Made by a program: the position numbers and the translations under genes
DNA from: Gloeobacter kilaueensis JS1
GTDB taxonomy: Bacteria > Cyanobacteriota > Cyanobacteriia > Gloeobacterales > Gloeobacteraceae
Length of the DNA: 64,000 nt
Assembly: GCF_000484535.1 (NCBI RefSeq)
Contig: NC_022600.1
Coordinates: 1,302,001-1,366,000 of the forward strand
Reading direction: 5' to 3'
Part shown: positions 42,655 through 51,111 of the stretch, in pieces
How the letters are laid out: the number at the start of each line of letters is the position of its first letter
Position numbering within the stretch: position 1 is the first letter of the stretch
Notes under the pieces: generated by a model
Databases searched by the model: none
What the model saw: only the letters and a program-made list of their open reading frames with translations
What the model was told of the DNA's origin: nothing

Positions 42655-43767
42655 ATGGTAGCCCTTACCGCCGTGGGATCGTGCGAGCCGTTGCCCGCAC
42701 TGCTCAAAGAACACGGTCGCAATACGACCAGTTATCTGATGCTCGAACCGGACAAGCAAATTTTCTGGAGCGCTGCGGGCGATGCCGCTATCGCCTACCT
42801 GCGCGCCGGTTCGGTCGCCGTCGTGCAGGGGGAGCCGCTGTGCGCGGACGAGCAGTTGGAGTCAGTCATCGCTGAATTTGAGGCGTTCTGTCGGCGGACG
42901 CGCCTGCGGCCACTTTTTTTTGAGGTGTCGGAGTGGACGCTACCGGCCTTTGCAAGCCGGGGGTACCGGTTTTTGAAGACGGGCGAGGAGCCTTTTATCG
43001 AACTGGATACATTCACCCTGGCGGGCAACAGGATGGCCAACGTCCGCTCCTCCGCCAGCACCGCCCGCCGGCGGGGGGTGAGTGTGCGTCTGCACGACCC
43101 GCTCGCCCCTGGGAGTGCATGGACCAACGCCCGGCTGCAGGAAATTTCTGACGAGTGGCTGGCTGAGCGGGGCGCTCTGCGGGAGCTATCTTTTACCCTC
43201 GGCACCCTTTCGCTTGCCAATCCTGGCGAGCGGCGCTACTTCGTAGCCGAGCAGGAGGGCCGGGCGATCGCCTTTTTGACCTTTGCGCCGATTTACTCCC
43301 GCTCGGGGATGTACCTCGATCTGATGCGCCGCGCCGCCGACTGCCCACCCGGCACGATGGACCTGCTGTTGAGCGAAGCGTTCGTGCAACTGGCCGCCCT
43401 GGGCTACGAGCGCGCAACGATGGGCATGGCTCCCCTCGCCAATATCGAGCAGGCGGCCTGGGCTCAAGATGCCCGTCTGGTAAAGCTCTTGTGCTACGCC
43501 CGCGAGCACGGCGCTGCGCTCTACAACTTCGAGGCGCTGCGCCGCTTCAAGCAAAAATTCTGCCCCCAGCGCTGGGAGAGCAAGTACCTCGCCTATCGCC
43601 GCCTGGGCTGGGCCGAGCTAAACGCGCTGTGCTGGGCGCTGGAGGGCGCGGGGCTACCGGCGCTACTGCAGCAGGCGGCAGCTGGCCACGACTGGTGGCG
43701 GCGCGGCGGCCAATGGGCGGCGTCGATCGCTGCTGCGGCCCTCGGGCTTCTGGGCATCAGCGGTTAG
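42655..43767 (+). CDS. DUF2156/MprF C-terminal-type acyltransferase-like protein
   Basis: 370 residues from ATG 42655, with GGAG 9 bases upstream (an earlier GTG 42589 adds 22 unlikely residues). Two GNAT-like halves. Recognisable pieces are LLKEHGRNTTSYLMLEPDKQ, VVQGEPLCADEQLESVIAEF, RRGVSVRLHD and RRFKQKFCPQRWESKYL near the end. This is the catalytic fold of phosphatidylglycerol lysyltransferases, which transfer an aminoacyl group to lipid; no MprF membrane part is present, only one C-terminal hydrophobic stretch. The substrate is unknown. Followed by two hydrolase genes. Confidence 0.85.
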   Translation: MVALTAVGSCEPLPALLKEHGRNTTSYLMLEPDKQIFWSAAGDAAIAYLRAGSVAVVQGEPLCADEQLESVIAEFEAFCRRTRLRPLFFEVSEWTLPAFASRGYRFLKTGEEPFIELDTFTLAGNRMANVRSSASTARRRGVSVRLHDPLAPGSAWTNARLQEISDEWLAERGALRELSFTLGTLSLANPGERRYFVAEQEGRAIAFLTFAPIYSRSGMYLDLMRRAADCPPGTMDLLLSEAFVQLAALGYERATMGMAPLANIEQAAWAQDARLVKLLCYAREHGAALYNFEALRRFKQKFCPQRWESKYLAYRRLGWAELNALCWALEGAGLPALLQQAAAGHDWWRRGGQWAASIAAAALGLLGISG

Positions 43768-43778
43768 GATAGCAGGCG

Positions 43779-44696
43779 ATGAAAAAAGGGTTAGTAGCTC
43801 TGGCGGCCTGTCTGGCGCTGATTGTCGCGGCGGGGTGCTACTGGGTCTTTGCCCTGGGCGCTGTCCAGCCGGACGGCCCGGTGGCCGCTCCCGGCACCCG
43901 CCCCTTTGAACTGCTCACCTACCAGAGCCGCCTGCTCGGGATGCCGCGCCAGTACGCCCTGTTTTTGCCGCCCGGCTACACGAGCCATCCCGAGCGGCGC
44001 TACCCGACGATTTATCTATTGCACGGCGGCCACGGCCAGGCGAGCGACTGGTTTATCAAGGGGGACGCGGGCGGGGTGATCGACCGGCTCTACCGCAGTG
44101 GGGCGCTGCCCGAGTCGATCGTCGTCGCCCCCGACGGCAACGACCGGCGCGGCTCCAGCCCCTTCTTTGACCCGGACTACGTCGATGGCCCCAACGGCAG
44201 GGTTCTAAGTGCGATCGGCAGCGAACTGGTGCAACTTATCGATCAGCGCTACCGGACGATCCCCGATCCGCGCCTGCGGGCGATCGGGGGCCTCTCCTCC
44301 GGCGGCTGGGGCGCTTTTAATATCGGGCTGCATTACCCGACGACCTTCAGCGTCCTCTTCTCCCACAGCGGCTACTTTCACTACAGCGGCAGCGGGGATC
44401 GCTCGATCAACAGTCCCGCACTTTTTGTCGATCAACTGTCCCCGGCGAAACTCCTTCCCCTCGCCTTTTACCTCGATGCCGGGCGGCAGGACGGCGAATT
44501 TCTGAGCGAAACCAAGCAATTTGCCCGGCAGCTTGCCCGGATGCAGCTGAACGTCACCTTTCACGCCTACCCCGGCGGCCACGGCCTCGTTGGCCCCGAC
44601 GCGGGCTGGAACTACTGGCACAAGCATCTGGCCGATTCTCTCACCCTGGTGGGCACCCGCTTCAAACAGGCCCTCGCCCAGGATGCCCGGCGGTGA
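43779..44696 (+). CDS. Esterase-D-like secreted alpha/beta hydrolase
   Basis: 305 residues with a signal or lipoprotein-like N-terminus (LVALAACLALIVAAGCYWVF). Active-site serine in GGLSSGGWGAFN. YLLHGGHGQASDWF forms the oxyanion region; PGGHGLVGPDAGWNYWHKHL carries the catalytic His. The family includes feruloyl/acyl esterases of the esterase D type acting on extracellular or periplasmic esters. It begins 11 bases after the DUF2156 gene and overlaps the next hydrolase by 4 bases, forming one operon. The natural substrate is not evident. Confidence 0.88.
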   Translation: MKKGLVALAACLALIVAAGCYWVFALGAVQPDGPVAAPGTRPFELLTYQSRLLGMPRQYALFLPPGYTSHPERRYPTIYLLHGGHGQASDWFIKGDAGGVIDRLYRSGALPESIVVAPDGNDRRGSSPFFDPDYVDGPNGRVLSAIGSELVQLIDQRYRTIPDPRLRAIGGLSSGGWGAFNIGLHYPTTFSVLFSHSGYFHYSGSGDRSINSPALFVDQLSPAKLLPLAFYLDAGRQDGEFLSETKQFARQLARMQLNVTFHAYPGGHGLVGPDAGWNYWHKHLADSLTLVGTRFKQALAQDARR

Positions 44697-45478
44697 AAAA
44701 GCCGGACTGCTTTGAGGTAGCGCCGGGCCGTCCCCTGGCTTACCACTACTGCTCCGGCTCAGCGCCGCTCGTCGTCCTCATCCACGGCGCGCTGAGCGAT
44801 CGCCGCTACTGGCAGCCGCAGTGGCAGTTTCTCTGCGATCGCCGTCTGGCCGTCCTCGCCTGCGACCTGGCAGGTCATGGCCAGTCCGGCTGGGCGCGAG
44901 GCCACCTTCCTGCTCACCATGCCCAGGATCTGGCGGTCCTGCTTAAAAAACTCGCCCTCCGCAAGCCGCCCCTCCTGGTCGGCCATTCCTACGGCGTCAC
45001 CGTCGCCGTCGAGTACGCCAGGCGCTACCCGGTGCATGGCCTTTTTGCCCTGGGCGGTGGCGTGACTGGTCTAACACCCTGGTGGGAAAAGCCTTTCGTC
45101 GCCCTGCTGGAGTCGGTGGGCCGCCACAGCTTTCGCCTGCCCCCTGTAGGCCGCGCCTACCAGAAACTCGGCCTCGTGGGCAGCAGCCCGGCAACCGAAC
45201 CCTTTCTTCGCCAGTGCCTGCCTCCCAGCCACCGCACGCCCTACCGGGCGATGCGCGATTTTTGGGATTACGACGGCAGAGCCGGTCTGGAGCGCATCAC
45301 AGCCCCGGTGCTGATCGCCGCCGGTGAAAAAGATCCTGTCTTCACCCCTGCGATGGCCCACACCCAGGCCGCACTCTTCCCGGCAGGCCGGGCTGCCGTC
45401 ATCCCCAGTTGTGGCCACCTGCTGATGATCGAAGCGTCCGATTGGGTGAACGCGCAGATCGTCCAAATGCACGGGTAA
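44693..45478 (+). CDS. Alpha/beta hydrolase
   Basis: 261 residues, GTG start overlapping the previous stop (GTGA). Canonical lipase-like sequence: VVLIHGALSDRRYWQPQWQF (oxyanion), LVGHSYGVTVAVEYARRYPV (nucleophile Ser in GHSYG), PVLIAAGEKDPVFTPAMA (Asp) and IPSCGHLLMIEASDWVN (His). All triad residues are present. No signal peptide, so it acts in the cytosol while its operon partner appears exported. Substrate unknown; the operon context (DUF2156 plus two hydrolases) hints at acyl- or lipid-ester chemistry. Confidence 0.9.
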   Translation: MKKPDCFEVAPGRPLAYHYCSGSAPLVVLIHGALSDRRYWQPQWQFLCDRRLAVLACDLAGHGQSGWARGHLPAHHAQDLAVLLKKLALRKPPLLVGHSYGVTVAVEYARRYPVHGLFALGGGVTGLTPWWEKPFVALLESVGRHSFRLPPVGRAYQKLGLVGSSPATEPFLRQCLPPSHRTPYRAMRDFWDYDGRAGLERITAPVLIAAGEKDPVFTPAMAHTQAALFPAGRAAVIPSCGHLLMIEASDWVNAQIVQMHG

Positions 45479-45866
45479 AGCCGAGGGTCGTCAAACCTCG
45501 GATCGGCTTCACCCCTCACCCCCAGCCCCTCTCCCCTTGTGGCAGAGGAAGAGTAAGACAAATCTAAGGCCCACTTCACCTGGCCCCTTTGCAGCCCAGT
45601 TACAGTGAACCCCCCCTCTTCTCCTCTGCCCGGCGGGGCAGCCCCCCATTCGGGGGGCAGGAGGAGGAGAGCGGGGGGCAGGCCCCTTTTGGGGCCAGGT
45701 GGGGGTGTGGAGGGGTGGGGGACATTTCAAGGTTTGCTCTCTAAAAGCGCTCAACACCCCAAAGAATGGGACAAGTAGAATGCTGGAGCCAGAGAAACGG
45801 CCCACAGAGCCTTTCAACTTCTGCGGGCCGCTCTGAAACTGAGGCTACTTCAAGCAGCCTCGATCT
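45479..45866. other. Intergenic region with GC-rich repeat
   Basis: 388 bases between the hydrolase operon and the protease gene on the other strand (stop codons converge). It holds a long imperfect palindrome (separate entry) and C/G-tract sequence that resembles interspersed repeats. The stretch near 45810-45866 contains a stem-like CGAGGCTGCTTGAAG pairing with GTAGCCTC-type sequence but no clear terminator T-run. Confidence 0.5.
45577..45701. repeat. Long GC-rich imperfect palindrome, possible interspersed repeat
   Basis: CACCTGGCCCC (45577-45587) matches GGGGCCAGGTG (45691-45701) exactly as an 11-base inverted repeat. Inside are C7TCTTCTCCTCTGCCC against GGGGGGCAGGAGGAGGAGAG, the hairpin GCCCCCCATTCGGGGGGC around 45645-45665, and GGCCCCTTTTGGGGCC. 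The whole 125 bases can fold into one long structure. It could be a repeat element, a bidirectional terminator, or both; no gene lies in it. Confidence 0.5.
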
Positions 45867-48656
45867 TTACGGTTTGGGCTGGTTGAGGGCGTTCTCGGCA
45901 TTGATGAAGCCGTAGCCGTCCAGACTCGTATAACCTGAACCGATGTTGTTGACAAAGGTACCCGTTCCCGTCTGACCGCTGCCGGTCGTCACCGTAAAGC
46001 TCACTCCTCCGGTGGCAATCGTCCCCTGGGGAATCAACACCCCCGAACCGAACAGGTCCGCCGAGTTGCCCCCGGCGGTCGAAGGCGGCACAAAGGCCGT
46101 CTGCTGCTCGTCGCGGTCGATACCAAAAGTAAAGAGCTTGCCCTTGGTAAAGACACCGGGAGTGATGCTCACCGTCAGCGTGTTGGACTGGCCGGCCACC
46201 GCCGGGGGCGGAGCCGTCGGACCCAGCACACCGGCGATGTCGGAAGCAGACAGACCCTGGGTGATGCCGACCGTGAATGGGAAACCGGGCGGGTTGGTGG
46301 CGCTGGTGCGCTGATCGAAGGCGATACCGGGCACAATCTCGGTCGGATTGCCGTTGGTACCGTCAAAGAGGATGGAACTCACGCTGCCCGTGCCCCCGAC
46401 GGCGACGCGGAAGACGCGGGTATCGAACTGGGAAGTGGAATTGGCGTCGGCGGCGACGTTGATGAAGACGCGGGTGCCATCCACCGTCAACTTGCCGGAA
46501 GCGAAGTAGGGGTCCAGGTCGTGCAAGAAGGGGCTCTTCTGCAGAATCGTCCGTACCTGGGTAGGAGTGAGGGAGGTGGGACCACCATTCTTTTGCAACA
46601 ACAGCGCAGCGATGGCAGTGGCGTGGGGCGCAGCGGCGCTCGTACCGCTGAAGTTGGGGAAGGTGTCCGGGTCGCGGGTGTCGTCGAAGCCGAAGAACGT
46701 CGTGTTCACGTTGTCCGCTGCGGCGATGTCGGGCTTCTGACGAATCTCCGGCCTGGGCAGGCGGTTACCGCTCGGGTCGAAGTAGATGATCGACGGTCCC
46801 GGCGAGGTAAAGCTCTCCGGGATATAGGGGGTGAACACTCCGTAGGCTGCCGTACCGTTGGCACCCTTGGCTGAATTGTGGCCGTAGGTGACCGGGTAGC
46901 GATAGGAGTAGTACTCCTGGGGCGCACCGGAAGTAAACCAGACGTAGCGCAACTTGCTCGCCGGGGTCGGCGTCGCTGCTGGCGTGTTCGCCCGCGCAAT
47001 CACCAACTGCAGCGACGTCAGACCGCTGATACTCGCGATCTCGATGGGCCGCAGGTTGACGATGTTGTTGTCCGCCTGCGCTCCGACAAAGTTGCCCTGA
47101 GAATCGAAAAAGAGCAAGTTGAAGTCGGAGGTGACGGGCTTGAGACCAATCGCCTCGTTCGCCACCAGCGTGAAGGGACCTGTCGCACCCTGGAAGCCTG
47201 AGACCTGGATGGTGTAGGTGCCGCTGACGGGCAAGATGCCTGTGAACGTCTCGGGGCTGGTGCCGGTGTCGATGGAGGTAACCGTGTTGCCGCTCGGGTC
47301 GATGATCGTCAGCACCAGGTCCACACTGCCGGTGGGCACGCCGTCGGCGGTAATCGAGACGCCTTGCCCTGCCGTAGCAGTCAGGGGAAAACTGGCAACC
47401 GGCTGAGCGGTGGTGATGGTGCCGGAGGTATCAAGAAGGGTTGCGCCCAGTTGGGGAGGGACGGTGTCGTAGGGGTCGTCCCACTGGAAGACGAGGGTGC
47501 CGCCGCTGCTGCTAATCGAGATGGTCTGAGCGATGTCGGTGCCGCCGCTGGCCTTGAAGTTGTGGAAGCCGCCAGCGTAAAGGGCAGGATCGACGCCGGT
47601 GAGCTTAATGTTAGTGCCTGTCAGCGACGACGCATCGCCCGGTACCAGGCGCAGGTTCGAGAAGTATGCCTGGGTCGAAGGCCGGTTGCCCGCCGAGGAG
47701 AAATAAGGAATACCCTGGGCGGCCACTTCATCGACCGCCTGGGCAACGATGCCGTCGGCGAAGAAGGGTTCGTCCAGATAGATGATGTCATCGACGATCA
47801 CGTTTGCCTTGCAGGGACCGTTCGGGTCTGCCAGTGCCCGGATGTTGTTGGCAAAGGTCGTCTGGCCGCCATTGGCAGTGGCAAAGCAGAGATTGGCCTT
47901 GGGAGCCAGATCGTGAATGATCTGCAGCATCCCCCGCCCTTCGTCGAAACCGGTGCCATCTTGAATCACTACCACCGGCTGGGTGTTGCCCAGGGGGTTG
48001 CCGGGACCGGGCAGGTCCCCCGAGGCGATGTCCTCGGCGGCATGAATTGTGAGCGGCTGGCCAGAGAGCGTCTGGGTGGCAGTGTCGTAGCTGTCGGAGA
48101 GGGCGGCGACGGTGATGCCGGTGCCGTCGCTGCCGGCGGGCAGTTGATCGACTCGGTGCTGCACCACGCCCTGGCTGGTGGTGAGGCCCACCTCAGCCAC
48201 AGGCCGGGGGACGAGATGGACCGCTGCGACTTCCGGCAGCCGGGCCAGTTGCGCCACCTTCTCAAGGGGCACGTAAGCTTCGATCACGCCCTTGCGGTAG
48301 CGGTCGCTCACAGCGCCGATGCGCAGCGCTTGAAACTCCTTGCGCGTCTGGAGGGTGCGCTGAACGTCCTGGAGGGGCTTTCTGCCGCTCAGCAAGATCT
48401 GGACGAGCACACGGTTCTGACTGTCGAAGACGGCGATGCGGGAGTTGTCGATGCCGGGGCGCAGGGCGCTGCGGTTGAGCGTGCCGCCGTTGGTGTTCGC
48501 CTGACGCACCAGTGACGCCAGGCCGTTGCCGAGGTTGGCAGGCACATCGGGACGGGCCAGTGCCGGGGTAACAATTAACCCGAAGCCGAGGACGGTTGAC
48601 AAGGTGACCGAACCAGCCAGCGAGGGAACGCAGAGCTGGATGAGTTGGCGTTTCAT
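45867..48656 (-). CDS. Large secreted subtilase/sedolisin-like protease
   Basis: 929 residues from ATG 48654-48656; a longer in-frame start (48719) would precede a signal peptide unnaturally. Signal peptide LAGSVTLSTVLGFGLIVTPA, a propeptide-like part, then the protease: GTGITVAALSDSYD (D188), FDEGRGMLQIIHDLAP (E239), GIPYFSSAGN (oxyanion Asn) and FSGTSAAAPHATAIAALL (S673). The position that holds His in subtilisins is a Glu in DEGRG, a pattern seen in S8-group proteins related to S53 sedolisins (Ser-Glu-Asp triad). C-terminal beta-rich repeats follow. Its promoter is at 48693-48721. Confidence 0.88.
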   Translation of the reverse strand: MKRQLIQLCVPSLAGSVTLSTVLGFGLIVTPALARPDVPANLGNGLASLVRQANTNGGTLNRSALRPGIDNSRIAVFDSQNRVLVQILLSGRKPLQDVQRTLQTRKEFQALRIGAVSDRYRKGVIEAYVPLEKVAQLARLPEVAAVHLVPRPVAEVGLTTSQGVVQHRVDQLPAGSDGTGITVAALSDSYDTATQTLSGQPLTIHAAEDIASGDLPGPGNPLGNTQPVVVIQDGTGFDEGRGMLQIIHDLAPKANLCFATANGGQTTFANNIRALADPNGPCKANVIVDDIIYLDEPFFADGIVAQAVDEVAAQGIPYFSSAGNRPSTQAYFSNLRLVPGDASSLTGTNIKLTGVDPALYAGGFHNFKASGGTDIAQTISISSSGGTLVFQWDDPYDTVPPQLGATLLDTSGTITTAQPVASFPLTATAGQGVSITADGVPTGSVDLVLTIIDPSGNTVTSIDTGTSPETFTGILPVSGTYTIQVSGFQGATGPFTLVANEAIGLKPVTSDFNLLFFDSQGNFVGAQADNNIVNLRPIEIASISGLTSLQLVIARANTPAATPTPASKLRYVWFTSGAPQEYYSYRYPVTYGHNSAKGANGTAAYGVFTPYIPESFTSPGPSIIYFDPSGNRLPRPEIRQKPDIAAADNVNTTFFGFDDTRDPDTFPNFSGTSAAAPHATAIAALLLQKNGGPTSLTPTQVRTILQKSPFLHDLDPYFASGKLTVDGTRVFINVAADANSTSQFDTRVFRVAVGGTGSVSSILFDGTNGNPTEIVPGIAFDQRTSATNPPGFPFTVGITQGLSASDIAGVLGPTAPPPAVAGQSNTLTVSITPGVFTKGKLFTFGIDRDEQQTAFVPPSTAGGNSADLFGSGVLIPQGTIATGGVSFTVTTGSGQTGTGTFVNNIGSGYTSLDGYGFINAENALNQPKP

Positions 48657-48692
48657 ATATATAATTCCACGACCGATCTTAGGGCCGGTCGG

Positions 48693-48721
48693 ATTATAGA
48701 GTTTCAGCAGATGAAACACAA
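48693..48721 (-). promoter_or_regulatory. Probable promoter of the secreted protease gene
   Basis: On the minus strand a perfect TATAAT (48693-48698) lies 17 bases from TTGTGT (48716-48721). Transcription would start near 48686, giving a leader of about 30 bases before the ATG. Sequence-based inference. Confidence 0.5.
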
Positions 48722-48808
48722 GTTCCTGAACAACTATCTAAACCTTGGTCGGGAGCGCAGGCGACAAAGATGAGAGCGGTCTTAGATTGAGTACTTACAA
48801 AAATGTCT

Positions 48809-50686
48809 TCAGTTGACGACTTTCATCTCACCGATCTGCCAACCCGCCGGTGATTTGATCAGCGCGTAGCGCACGCGGTAAGGCCGATCGTAGGAGCGCG
48901 AGGACTGCAACTGGTTGTTGGTGTAGAAGTTGGCCACCTCGGACACTTCGGCGACGACTTCGACCCGGTCGGGGCGGGGGCTTTTCACTTCGTCGATCTT
49001 CAGTTGCTTGAGGCGGTACTTCCAGTGCTCGCCTGCCTGCCGGGTCTGCTCTGCCCGGTCGCGCCAGATCTGTTGGGTGTTGCCGGTGAGCAGTGCCTGC
49101 ATTCGGGCTGTCTGGTGCTCGGGCCCGAGGGCTTGCTGCTTGGCCTGCTGCCAGTCCTGCAGAATCTGGGTGATCTGGGCGGTGGAGAGGGCGGTGCCGC
49201 CTGTAAGGGGAGCAACGGGGGCAACGGCAGCAGGGGGACGGCTGGGCGGCGCTGGAGTTGCAGCGACGAGCGGCGGTGCAGGGTTTGCCTCAGGCTTGGG
49301 CGGATTGCCTGGGGCCGAGCGCTGGGACAGTAGCCAGCCGCTGCCGAGCAGAAAGACAGCCACCAGAGCGGCAGCAGCCGGCAAGAAGGGCGGCGGCAGC
49401 AACGTGGGTCGGCGGCGGCCCATGAGCGGTTGTTCGTCTGTGGCAGGGGCGACGGCGCGGTCGAATACTGGCCGGTTTTCGCGGCGGTCGGGGCGCGAGC
49501 GGCGCTGATCGACGGCCCCGGCTCCCACGGGTTGCTGTTGCTCGAGGTAGCACTGCACGAGGGGACTGGCAAAGTAGGACTGCAGGCTGAAACTTTGAGA
49601 GCGCAGATCGCGGAAGAACGGCAACACTTCCTGGGCAAACCACTCGTCCGCATAGCGGCACAGCCCCGGCAGTTGGTCCGGTGCCCCCAGCGAGAGATTG
49701 GCGATGTACTCGGTGGCGGGCTGCTCGCCGGAGCGCTCGATATTCTTGAGCGCTTCTTCGGTCTGGCCCAACAACAGAGCACAGAGAGCCAGTTCGATAT
49801 AGACGTCCTGGCGCTGGGCGAGCTTGATGAGGTGGCCACGGGCGCGCCGCACGCAGGGGGGATCGCAGGCGGTATAGCCCCGCGCCAGCAGTGCCTGCAC
49901 CGCCAGATACTGCGCCGCCGGGGACGGACGGGCCGCCTCGCGCTCGAACAGTTCGAGTTGCTCAGCGACGGTCAGCCGCAGGCGCACGTACTGGACGAAC
50001 TGGACGAACTCCTCGCGGCTGAGTCCGGATTGATCGTTGCCTGCCCCCTCAATGCCCTCGCGCTCGTCGAGGACTTCCGAAAGCAGAACAAAACCTGCCC
50101 GGCGCTGCAGTTGATTTTCCGGTTCCACCGGAGCAGCCAGTAGTTGCAGGATCCGTTCGGGCCGCCAGCGCTTGATGAGCGCCTGCAATTCCTGCTGCAC
50201 ACCGAGCAGGCTGCCGCCGCCACTCAAGATCGAGAGGGCCGCCTCGACTTCCTGGCAGGCGAGGGAGAGCGCTCCCTGGCGGTAAGCGTCGAGGGCGAGC
50301 ATCCGGTGGGTGAGGGCGAGCACCAGCCGCACATCCTGGTTGTCCGCCTTGAGCGCCTCCGCTTCGCGCTCGAGGATGGGCTGGTACTTGCCCAGCTCGA
50401 ATAAAAACAGCAGACCAACAGCCAGTTCCGAGGGTTCAAGTTTCAGGGTGCCGGCAGGCTGATCGCGGTGGTAGCGCTCGCGCAGCACCGGATCTTGCAG
50501 AACGGTGCTCGCGTCTTTGAGCAGGCGCTCGCGCGCTGCCAGAAGCGCCGCTGAAAATTCGCGCCGGGGTGCCTGGGCGACCCGATCCGTGTAGGCAGAC
50601 TCGACAAGTCCAAAGGCGCACTGCGGTGGCAGCCCAAGGATCTGGTAGTAGTCAAGAGGGAAGGCAACGACTGGATCAGGACTCAT
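48809..50686 (-). CDS. zipN: Cell division protein ZipN/Ftn2 (ARC6-type, J-domain-like)
   Basis: 625 residues from ATG 50684-50686 (a TTG at 50713 would add 9). N-terminal DnaJ-like fold FPLDYYQILGLPPQCAFGLV ... ERLLKDASTVLQDPVLRERY without the HPD triplet, as usual for this family. Then a helical repeat region. One transmembrane helix is near residue 450 (LPAAAALVAVFLLGSGWLL). A Pro/Ala-rich linker precedes the C-terminal IMS/DUF4101 domain (ILQDWQQAKQQALGPEHQT, IDEVKSPRPDRVEVVAEVSE). In cyanobacteria this protein tethers FtsZ to the membrane. No division neighbours here. Confidence 0.92.
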   Translation of the reverse strand: MSPDPVVAFPLDYYQILGLPPQCAFGLVESAYTDRVAQAPRREFSAALLAARERLLKDASTVLQDPVLRERYHRDQPAGTLKLEPSELAVGLLFLFELGKYQPILEREAEALKADNQDVRLVLALTHRMLALDAYRQGALSLACQEVEAALSILSGGGSLLGVQQELQALIKRWRPERILQLLAAPVEPENQLQRRAGFVLLSEVLDEREGIEGAGNDQSGLSREEFVQFVQYVRLRLTVAEQLELFEREAARPSPAAQYLAVQALLARGYTACDPPCVRRARGHLIKLAQRQDVYIELALCALLLGQTEEALKNIERSGEQPATEYIANLSLGAPDQLPGLCRYADEWFAQEVLPFFRDLRSQSFSLQSYFASPLVQCYLEQQQPVGAGAVDQRRSRPDRRENRPVFDRAVAPATDEQPLMGRRRPTLLPPPFLPAAAALVAVFLLGSGWLLSQRSAPGNPPKPEANPAPPLVAATPAPPSRPPAAVAPVAPLTGGTALSTAQITQILQDWQQAKQQALGPEHQTARMQALLTGNTQQIWRDRAEQTRQAGEHWKYRLKQLKIDEVKSPRPDRVEVVAEVSEVANFYTNNQLQSSRSYDRPYRVRYALIKSPAGWQIGEMKVVN

Positions 50687-50844
50687 AGCGGACGCGGTGG
50701 AGTCTTTGTTCAAAAGAATAACCCCTGCGCCTGCAAATGTGCGGAAGCAAACACTCAGTGTTCAGAAACCGTCATCTAATGACTGTCGGTGCGCATAAAT
50801 GCTTAGCGGATATACTGTAGAGAGTTGTTGCGGGTTGCAAAGGC

Positions 50845-51111
50845 ATGATCTACGTTACGGCCATCGCCGCCGTGGTCAGTCTGGCGATGGCCATCCAGGT
50901 GTTCATGACCGGCGTCGGCATCCTGCTGGTGCTCGAAGCGTACCTGCAATCGATCGACTCGCCCCTGTGGCTCGCCTTCAATCAGATCAATCCATTTTCT
51001 CAGTTGAGTCGTTCCTGGAAGATCCTGGGAGGCACCAGTTGTCTTCTGACCGGCGTGCTCGCCAACGTGCTGATGCGCTTTAGCTACGGCACCATCGTGC
51101 CGGGCGGATAG
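50845..51111 (+). CDS. Small membrane protein, unrecognised
   Basis: 88 residues. Two hydrophobic segments (VTAIAAVVSLAMAIQVFMTG; ILGGTSCLLTGVLANVLMRF) around a short loop containing QINPFSQLSRSW, so it probably spans the membrane twice. ATG 50845. It overlaps the end of the nucleotidyltransferase gene on the other strand by 28 bases, tail to tail. Real gene status is moderate: composition and start are plausible, but no family was recognised. Confidence 0.55.
   Translation: MIYVTAIAAVVSLAMAIQVFMTGVGILLVLEAYLQSIDSPLWLAFNQINPFSQLSRSWKILGGTSCLLTGVLANVLMRFSYGTIVPGG

Noticed and set aside
47364-48515. 383-residue plus-strand ORF opposite the protease
   Set aside because: Antisense shadow; the protease triad lies on the opposite strand.
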